DNA of 64,000 nt. Source: Nitrosopumilus sp. K4. Its GTDB lineage: Archaea; Thermoproteota; Nitrososphaeria; Nitrososphaerales; Nitrosopumilaceae. A program made the translations under genes and the position numbers. The stretch spans positions 846,164-910,163 of the forward strand of contig NZ_CP067007.1 of assembly GCF_018128925.1 (NCBI RefSeq). The letters are read 5' to 3'. Below the pieces are notes generated by a model. That model was not told where the DNA came from and ran no database searches. It saw only the letters and a program-made list of their open reading frames with translations. The number at the start of each line of letters is the position of its first letter. Position 1 is the stretch's first letter. This document shows, piece after piece, positions 58,547 through 64,000 of this stretch.

Positions 58547-60157
58547 TTATTTTTGTTCTTCTTGAACAAGCAAATCCATAATCATTTGGTCATTTACAAT
58601 TCCCACAACATGTTGGTAATCAAGAGACAGTACGGGCATCAAATGGAAGTGTTGTGAATTTAATTTTTGGACTGCTGAGAACAGATATTCATCTAGTGTC
58701 ACATGAGCAATGTTAGGGTATACTATTTTGCCAATTTGTACCATTGAGCGCATATCTTTGGTGACTTTTTTTATCTCCTTTGGAGAAACAGCTCCCAAAA
58801 GATTTTCAGCATCATCAAATACAAGATAGGATGTTTTGTCTGCATCAGGATATTCTTGTAGGTATTCAGAAACCGTTAGGGTGTGAGGTACTCGAGTAAA
58901 CTTTTCGCTCATAACATCCTCAACTTTTAGATTAGAAACAGCTTTTCTAAAATACAAGGGCATCATACCAATTTCGGAAGAGCCAATTTTGATTTGAACA
59001 ATTTTTTTGAGACTCTTTTGCAATAACACACTAGATAAAACCATCATCATCAAGGTTCCAAATACCAATAAGGAAAAGAGATCTTCTTCAAGTAAATTAG
59101 AACTAAGCAATGACAACATAAGTGCCAGATCAACTGCGCCTTTTGACATTACACCATATGCTACTGCATTTGTAGGTCTCATACGTGCAAATTTGGCAGC
59201 TATGTACGAACCAAAGAATTTGACACCCACAATAACTGCCAAGAATCCCACAATAATCCAAAGGGGCAGATTCCAGAAGTTTGGAAGAAAGTGTAATCCT
59301 ATTCCTGCAAAAAATATCGGAATAAAAATTCCATAACCTACAGCATGAAGACTTTTTGAAATCTCAAAGTATTCTTCTCGTGGCATTCTAGACACAGCAA
59401 CGCCAAGAAGTAATGCACCAATTGCACCATGAATTCCACTTATTTCTGCAAAATAGGCAACAAGAAGGATAAAACCAACTACTGCGGCAAAATAGATCTC
59501 CTTTGCTTTGAGATGTTTCTTTATTCCACGCATAATGCGAGGTAAAACAAAGACAGAGAATGCACCAGCAACACCAAAGAAGATTATCATTTTTATAAAC
59601 AGCCATGCAATGTCGGTAATTTCAGTAACGTCTCCAGCAGAATTAATTTGAATCATAACACTGACAAAAATAATTGCGATAAACTCCACAATAGCAGTCA
59701 TAGTAAATATTTCCAGGCCCAGAGTAGAACGGAGTTTTCCAAGATCAGTTAAGATTTTTGCAGTAACGCCAAGACTCGAAGCACCTATCACAGATGCAAT
59801 TGCAAATGCATTTACAAACTCCATGTCAGTTGCAATACCTAATGCAGATGCAGCACTAAACGGAACTAAAAACGCAACAGCAGCTCCTGCAAAAATTCTT
59901 TTTCTCAAAACTCTAAAAAGACCAGGAACATCGATTTCTTCTAATCCAATTAAGAAAAACAAAAAGAAGACACCAATGGATATAAACAACTCAATTTCAT
60001 CAATCGGCTCAACTAATGCAAAAAGTGCAGGTCCAACAATTATTCCTGCAATAACATTTCCAAGAATTGTGGGTTGTTTTATTCTATGAAGTAATTCACC
60101 AAATAACTTTGCAGATAAAATCAGAACCCCAATGTAGAGAATTGCCTCAAACGTCAA
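58547..60157 (-). CDS. CPA2-family cation/proton antiporter with C-terminal CBS pair
   Basis: 536 residues: 12-13 helices in the first 390 residues with Kef-type motifs (PTILGNVIAGIIVGP near 30, IGVFFLFFLIGLEE near 62, VIGASSLGVTAKIL near 123). The ion-binding helix reads ...TAIVEFIAII, with Glu rather than the Asp-Asp pair of the antiporter at 51013. A soluble tail from about 415 has two CBS-like motifs (VEDVMSEKFTRVPHTLTV and NIAHVTLDEYLFSAVQKL), which usually bind adenine nucleotides and regulate the channel or exchanger. Confidence 0.85.
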   Translation of the reverse strand: MTFEAILYIGVLILSAKLFGELLHRIKQPTILGNVIAGIIVGPALFALVEPIDEIELFISIGVFFLFFLIGLEEIDVPGLFRVLRKRIFAGAAVAFLVPFSAASALGIATDMEFVNAFAIASVIGASSLGVTAKILTDLGKLRSTLGLEIFTMTAIVEFIAIIFVSVMIQINSAGDVTEITDIAWLFIKMIIFFGVAGAFSVFVLPRIMRGIKKHLKAKEIYFAAVVGFILLVAYFAEISGIHGAIGALLLGVAVSRMPREEYFEISKSLHAVGYGIFIPIFFAGIGLHFLPNFWNLPLWIIVGFLAVIVGVKFFGSYIAAKFARMRPTNAVAYGVMSKGAVDLALMLSLLSSNLLEEDLFSLLVFGTLMMMVLSSVLLQKSLKKIVQIKIGSSEIGMMPLYFRKAVSNLKVEDVMSEKFTRVPHTLTVSEYLQEYPDADKTSYLVFDDAENLLGAVSPKEIKKVTKDMRSMVQIGKIVYPNIAHVTLDEYLFSAVQKLNSQHFHLMPVLSLDYQHVVGIVNDQMIMDLLVQEEQK

Positions 60158-60176
60158 TTTTGTTAATCAATATCTC

Positions 60177-60512
60177 CTAGTTTAACGAAGACAATTTATT
60201 TTCAAGATCAATTATCGTCTTTTGATACATTTCTTCTTTTGATTTTGCAAAGTCTTTATGGTCTTGAATGATTTGATATAACGCTTCCTTGTATGCAGAA
60301 TCACCCTCCTTTAGAACATCACACGAATCAAGATCGAGGACATGACCAGTAACAGTTGCCATGGCTCCTTTCTGATTAAATTTAACAATCCCACCAAATG
60401 CCTCAATTAACATAAAACCAGACTCTGCCTTGCATTTGTATGACACCCTACCAGTCTCAGTGTTAAATAACTGAGTAATCCCTCCAGGCATCTTTTGGAC
60501 GATAACTGTCAT
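60177..60512 (-). CDS. Hypothetical protein, 111 aa
   Basis: A soluble protein with a beta-rich first half (TVIVQKMPGGITQLFNTETGRVSYKCKAESGFMLI, GGIVKFNQKGAMATVTGHVLDLD) and a helical tail (YKEALYQIIQDHKDFAKSKEEMYQKTIIDLENKLS). Two cysteines only. It lies between the antiporter and ferritin genes on the same strand, 19 bases from the former. Function unknown. Confidence 0.6.
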   Translation of the reverse strand: MTVIVQKMPGGITQLFNTETGRVSYKCKAESGFMLIEAFGGIVKFNQKGAMATVTGHVLDLDSCDVLKEGDSAYKEALYQIIQDHKDFAKSKEEMYQKTIIDLENKLSSLN

Positions 60513-60559
60513 GGATTATCACCAAAATATCGAATATTAATGATTTTAGAAAAAAGAAT

Positions 60560-61075
60560 CTATGCTGGAGCGTCAGCTGGTGCGGTTGCCTCTGCTGCCA
60601 GAATTTTGTCAATTTCATTGATTGCAAGTTTATCTCTTCCAATCAATTCGAATTTTTGTAACAAAGTCTCAAACTTTGTTTCTTCTTGAACTTGTTCGTT
60701 GACAAACCATTCTAGAAATGCATATGTAGAATGATCCTTGTCTTTTTGCGCAATTTCAACCATTTTGTGAATTGCAGCAGTTACTACCTGCTCATTTTTT
60801 AGGGACGTCTTAAGAGTAGTCTCAAGGGACTTGTAGTTTCCAGAAGGGGCCTTTATTGCAGGTATTGTTGCAGGAATTCCCAAGTCGTTTAGATAGTGAA
60901 CTACCTTCAACATGTGAGTTCTTTCCTCATCAGATTGTGCATAAAAGAAACTTGCTCCTCCATCATAGCCTGTAACTTCACACCAAGAAGCCATTGCTAA
61001 GTAAGTATTAGATGCATTTGCTTCAAGTGCAATCTGGTCGTTTAATGCTTTTTCCATGTTTTTTGAAATTTTCAT
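60560..61075 (-). CDS. ftn: Ferritin
   Basis: 171 residues of the ferritin four-helix bundle. The ferroxidase ligands are Glu18 in DQIALEAN, Glu51 and His54 in EERTHML, Glu94 in KNEQVV, and the E(Q)VQEE of NEQVQEETKF. It stores iron as a mineral inside a 24-mer. An AT-rich box (read leftward AAGTATTTTTAAT) about 28 nt upstream fits the promoter. The C-terminal Ala/Pro tail (AAEATAPADAPA) is unusual. The neighbouring Nramp-like transporter suggests a metal-handling pair. Confidence 0.92.
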   Translation of the reverse strand: MKISKNMEKALNDQIALEANASNTYLAMASWCEVTGYDGGASFFYAQSDEERTHMLKVVHYLNDLGIPATIPAIKAPSGNYKSLETTLKTSLKNEQVVTAAIHKMVEIAQKDKDHSTYAFLEWFVNEQVQEETKFETLLQKFELIGRDKLAINEIDKILAAEATAPADAPA

Positions 61076-61134
61076 TAGTCAGTTGTTCTCATCATAATTA
61101 AAAATACTTTCGTTAGTTTCAGCTAAATTTTCAA

Positions 61135-62409
61135 TCATACAAAAACAGAGAAAAATCGTATCGCAATGAAAAACAATGCAAATCCAGACAGAAATACAAT
61201 ACCACCAATGCTTAAAACTTTTAGCCAAAATGATGGCTGGTGTTCTTTGTCCAAAGATTGTCCAGTTACTAACTTGTAATTAAAAATTGCAATTATAGGT
61301 GCAATCACAAAGGATAAAACAGTAGCAAAATCAACCAGTTGTTTCAAATTGTCATTAAACTGCAAAACTACAAACAAAGAACCAATAGAAAGCATTAACA
61401 GAAATAAAATGTAAAATGCCCTAATTTTTGTTCTGATTAGTTGTTCTTTTGAGGTAAAAATCAATTCGATAGTTCTTTGTAATGATCTTGAATAACCATC
61501 AAAGATTGCAAGGATTGTTCCAAACATCACAGTAAATGCAGAAGCTGAAATGATTACATAGCTCCAATCACCTATTGTTTGAGTGTATAATGTAACAATT
61601 TTCTGTGCAAAAAGCGCATTGTTGTTAGGCAATTCCTCTCCAGAACCATAAAAAATGAAAGCACCAAGAGTCACAAACATCACAGCAAGAATACCAGTAA
61701 CAACATATGCTAATCGAAATTCAAACAAAGTTTCTTTAAGTTTTGGTCTGTAATTTGTCTGCTTCATTCGCTCCAGAGTCCACAAGCTATTCCAGCTTGA
61801 AAGATCAACTGCAGTTGGCATCCACCCCATCAAAGCCAGTAAGAAAAAGATTCCCGATACAGTCCACAGATCCTGAGGGATAAATCCAGATACAGGCTCA
61901 ATCGGACCAACCCACAAAGTTATTAAAAATGCAGAAATTGTGGAGACAAGCAATGTAATTGCTACAATCTTTATCAAGCCATCAAGTGCATTGTATTTTC
62001 CAATTGCCAAAACAGACACACATATTGCAAATAAAATTATGATTGTCCACTCTCCAAGAAAATTAATTCCAAACAGATTCTCAAAAAACCCCGCCGTAAC
62101 AAACCCAACAGCACCGGTAACAAAAAACATAGAAGCAATTGTTAAAAGAAAATACAGCCACAAGGCAGGCATTCCTAATTTTTTATATCCATCTATGATG
62201 CTGGTTTGAGTTACATTTGCATATCTTGATCCATATTCAAAAAAAGGGTATTTCATAGCCATTACCAAAATTACAAATCCAATCAATAGCAACCCATAAT
62301 CAGCACCTGCTCTTGTAGATTGAACTAAATGAGACACGCCTATTGCAGTACTTGCAAAAAGCACACCAGGGCCTGCAGTCTTTGAAAAAGATGAAAGTTT
62401 GTCGTTCAT
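61135..62409 (-). CDS. Nramp-superfamily transporter lacking the usual metal-binding motif
   Basis: 424 residues with 11-12 helices, from ATG 62409; a longer frame upstream is ignored because ATATAAC at 62433-62440 lies 27 nt before this ATG. TM1 begins with the family glycine motif TAGPGVLFASTAIGVSHLVQS, but where Nramp proteins have DPGN this has GVSH. TM6 has MGWMPTAVDLSSW in place of the MPH region. So it belongs to the Nramp-related group of unknown substrate. It is adjacent to ferritin on the same strand. Confidence 0.8.
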   Translation of the reverse strand: MNDKLSSFSKTAGPGVLFASTAIGVSHLVQSTRAGADYGLLLIGFVILVMAMKYPFFEYGSRYANVTQTSIIDGYKKLGMPALWLYFLLTIASMFFVTGAVGFVTAGFFENLFGINFLGEWTIIILFAICVSVLAIGKYNALDGLIKIVAITLLVSTISAFLITLWVGPIEPVSGFIPQDLWTVSGIFFLLALMGWMPTAVDLSSWNSLWTLERMKQTNYRPKLKETLFEFRLAYVVTGILAVMFVTLGAFIFYGSGEELPNNNALFAQKIVTLYTQTIGDWSYVIISASAFTVMFGTILAIFDGYSRSLQRTIELIFTSKEQLIRTKIRAFYILFLLMLSIGSLFVVLQFNDNLKQLVDFATVLSFVIAPIIAIFNYKLVTGQSLDKEHQPSFWLKVLSIGGIVFLSGFALFFIAIRFFSVFV

Positions 62410-62499
62410 TTTAATAAATGAAAGAAAGGTACGATATAACAAATTATCAGAATTTAAAAAGTAACTCAAAGTTAAATATAAGAAAAAATTATTTTTCTC

Positions 62500-62805
62500 A
62501 TGCTTTTTGGAGTATTTGCAATACATAGTCCAGAATCATGTCCAATGAACAATAAAGAGAGCAGAGAAATGTTCATGCAAATTCAAGACAAAATCGAAGC
62601 TAATCTAGAAAGTTTCAAAGTATCAAAGATTCTAGGATTCTACATGTCTGTGCTGGAGCATGAATGGATCATCATCTTAGATGCAGATAATTCACACGAT
62701 ATTGAAAAACTCTGCATAGAAGTCGGAATTTCATCTGTAAGTACTGTGAAAATTGTTCCAATCAACATGTATTCAGATGCAATAGAAAAAATGAAGTCAC
62801 TATAG
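62500..62805 (+). CDS. Hypothetical protein, 101 aa (ferredoxin-like/dimeric barrel type)
   Basis: MLFGVFAIHSPESCPMNNKE is followed by helix SREMFMQIQDKIEANLESFK, a strand-turn-strand MSVLEHEWIIILDADN, a helix and a last strand. The beta-alpha-beta-beta-alpha-beta order suggests a small alpha/beta barrel monomer related to the DUF3303/GYD-type group. AAATATA lies about 25 nt before the ATG at 62500. The SPESCP motif could be a metal or thiol site. Function unknown. Confidence 0.6.
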   Translation: MLFGVFAIHSPESCPMNNKESREMFMQIQDKIEANLESFKVSKILGFYMSVLEHEWIIILDADNSHDIEKLCIEVGISSVSTVKIVPINMYSDAIEKMKSL

Positions 62806-62815
62806 CATCAATTTT

Positions 62816-63367
62816 TTATTTTTTATATCTAAAACATCCCACAGTATGATCATTGATCATGCCTACTGCCTGCATTAGGGCATAACATATTGTGGGTCCA
62901 ACAAAAGTAAAACCTCGTTTTTTTAGATCCTTGCTTAGTTTTTCAGAAAGGGGAGTAGATGCAGGAATTTCAGATAGTTTTCTGAATTTATTTTTGATGG
63001 GCCTGTAATTTACAAACCCCCACAAGTATTTGTCAAAAGAGCCAAATTCCTTTTGAACCTTAAGAAATTGTTTGGCGTTGTTTACTGCAGATGTTATTTT
63101 TAGTCTGTTTCGAATTATCGAGTCATCTAAAAGCAGTTTTGAGAGTTTTTTCTCATCAAATCTTGCAACTTTTTTTGGATCAAAGTTTGAAAAAGCCTTT
63201 CTGTATCCCTCCCTTCGGTTTAGAATTGTAACCCAAGAAAGTCCAGCTTGTGCGCCTTCAAGAATCAAAAATTCAAATAATTTCTGATCATCATGGACAG
63301 GTCTGCCCCATTCATCATCATGATATGAAATGTTTGGTTCATCTTTTGCCCATTGACATCGATTCAT
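62816..63367 (-). CDS. tag: DNA-3-methyladenine glycosylase I
   Basis: 183 residues of the Tag family, which excises 3-methyladenine from DNA. The zinc site is Cys4 (MNRCQW), His16, His174 and Cys178 (NDHTVGCF), and the catalytic Glu is probably Glu37 in ILEGAQAGLSW. NRREGYRKAFSNFDPKKVA and GFTFVGPTICYALMQAVGMIN are family stretches. Tag is mainly bacterial, so acquisition by transfer is possible. The gene is convergent with the 101-aa hypothetical gene. Confidence 0.92.
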   Translation of the reverse strand: MNRCQWAKDEPNISYHDDEWGRPVHDDQKLFEFLILEGAQAGLSWVTILNRREGYRKAFSNFDPKKVARFDEKKLSKLLLDDSIIRNRLKITSAVNNAKQFLKVQKEFGSFDKYLWGFVNYRPIKNKFRKLSEIPASTPLSEKLSKDLKKRGFTFVGPTICYALMQAVGMINDHTVGCFRYKK

Positions 63368-63444
63368 GATTAAAAAAACAATTTCAGATTCAAATATCTT
63401 TGTAACTTGTCAATATTAATAATCACAATTGAGATATCAAAATC

Positions 63445-63870
63445 GTGAAACTAAATCAACAGTTATTTCAGATTAATCGAAATTTTCTAATCTGTTTTAT
63501 TGTCTCATCTTCACTTTCTGCAATAACAGCTCAATTACTTTCAGAATATGAAAGCCACATAGTCACAACAATAACAATTGTGATTGGATACACCATTTAC
63601 TTTGGAATTTTTTCATTTCTTTTTTACATGGACAATAGAAGGCGTTACAGCCAAATGAAAAAAGGTTTGATTAAAAAAGAGATCCTCAGTTTAATTTCTT
63701 CATTTGGGATTGGAGAAATCGTATACCTAGGCATAAGATGGCCCACCCTATACTATTTTCTTGAAATCAACATAGAGGCTTTTGCTGCTTCGTTAATTTC
63801 AGAAGGCATTGCAACTGTATGTTACATGGCATCTGTAACAATTTTTTTGAGAAAAACAAAGACGTTTTAG
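63445..63870 (+). CDS. Four-helix membrane protein, 141 aa
   Basis: From GTG 63445, about four membrane helices (14-33, 40-62, 80-104, 112-135) joined by short loops, with a basic loop RRRYSQMKKGLIKKEIL between the second and third and Glu/Arg residues inside the membrane region (GIGEIVYLGIRWPT). No family recognised. Its stop is one base from the end of the convergent dienelactone hydrolase gene. Confidence 0.65.
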   Translation: MKLNQQLFQINRNFLICFIVSSSLSAITAQLLSEYESHIVTTITIVIGYTIYFGIFSFLFYMDNRRRYSQMKKGLIKKEILSLISSFGIGEIVYLGIRWPTLYYFLEINIEAFAASLISEGIATVCYMASVTIFLRKTKTF

Positions 63871-63871
63871 A

Positions 63872-64000
63872 CTATAAATTTTCTTTTAGAAAACGCAAGG
63901 TCTTTTGCCATGCATCCTGTGATGCATCGGGTGCAAATCTTTCACCTGAAGGGTTTGCAAATGCATGGTCAACTCCAGGATAGATATGAATTTCGTTTTG
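63872..64000 (-). CDS. Dienelactone hydrolase-family protein, C-terminal end (runs off the window)
   Basis: The last 43 residues are visible: NEIHIYPGVDHAFANPSGER, then a helical ending (DAWQKTLRFLKENL). The GVDHAFAN stretch carries the catalytic histidine of dienelactone hydrolase-type alpha/beta hydrolases. The rest of the gene, including the nucleophile, lies outside the window. Confidence 0.8.
   Translation of the reverse strand, partial: QNEIHIYPGVDHAFANPSGERFAPDASQDAWQKTLRFLKENL

Noticed and set aside
61135-62526. Longer Nramp-like form starting at 62526
   Set aside because: The extra 39 residues are Lys/Phe/Tyr-rich and overlap the divergent gene and its promoter. The ATG at 62409 has a TATA box at the right distance and opens directly into the family motif.
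1-64000. Mobile elements, integrases, rRNA or a replication origin
   Set aside because: I found no transposase, integrase, terminal inverted repeats, rRNA core sequences, or orc1/cdc6 gene with origin repeats. Composition looks even apart from the RNA genes.

Overview
The window looks like a piece of a Nitrosopumilus-like ammonia-oxidising archaeon (Nitrososphaerota, formerly Thaumarchaeota). The DNA is AT-rich. The information-processing genes are archaeal: TBP, TFB, eIF1, Sec61-beta, class I LysRS, Elp3, Tsr3, deoxyhypusine synthase, Alba, type A RNase P RNA, NreA and a Y-family polymerase. There is also geranylgeranyl reductase for archaeal lipids, a complete set of cofC, cofD, cofG and cofH for coenzyme F420, a thaumarchaeosortase-like membrane protein, and the large secreted proteins and single zinc-finger mini-proteins usual in this group. 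No amo genes are present, so the placement rests on gene content and style. Many start codons are TTG or GTG and lie 25-29 nt after a TATA-like box, as expected for leaderless archaeal transcripts.

Layout. 1-7.3 kb: the start of smc, a C-N hydrolase, inositol phosphate synthase, deoxyhypusine synthase, a PAC2 protein, a LysE exporter, a repeat-bearing Alba protein and DNA polymerase IV. 7.3-16 kb: archaeosortase-like protein, NreA, cobalamin-binding protein, a DsbA-like/membrane protein pair, small zinc fingers, a beta-hydroxyacid dehydrogenase-like enzyme, an SDR and a DUF99 protein. 16-23 kb: geranylgeranyl reductase, a 985-aa secreted protein, a methyltransferase, RNase P RNA, and a membrane protein with a Cys-rich tail. 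23-30 kb: cofD-cofC, TFB, CPBP protease, eIF1, Sec61-beta, DUF2070 and an Mrr-like nuclease. 30-37 kb: a large family 5 binding protein, Tsr3, a 1091-aa lamin-tail/Ig-like surface protein, a candidate C/D box sRNA and tRNA-Pro. 37-48 kb: methionine aminopeptidase, DUF1512, TBP, a tRNA-binding protein, CoxG-like protein, glycosyltransferase, HtrA, cofG-cofH and a TldE-like protein, and a CaCA antiporter. 48-57 kb: a winged-helix regulator with a palindromic operator at its start codon, PAC2, PurM, a CPA2 antiporter, a Lys-rich repeat protein, Elp3-LysRS and a coiled-coil protein. 57-64 kb: an island of mini-genes, a CPA2-CBS antiporter, ferritin next to an Nramp-like transporter lacking the usual metal motif, Tag glycosylase, and the end of a dienelactone hydrolase.

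Themes. Cofactor F420 synthesis is split into two operons 20 kb apart. Two proteins carry perfect in-frame minisatellites, one acidic (Alba) and one basic (H1-like). At least eight convergent gene pairs overlap at their stop codons. Two divergent mini-gene pairs appear to share one palindromic TATA element. I saw no CRISPR array, insertion sequence, integrase or rRNA. Ten genes are 32-66 aa long and are easily missed by automatic annotation.
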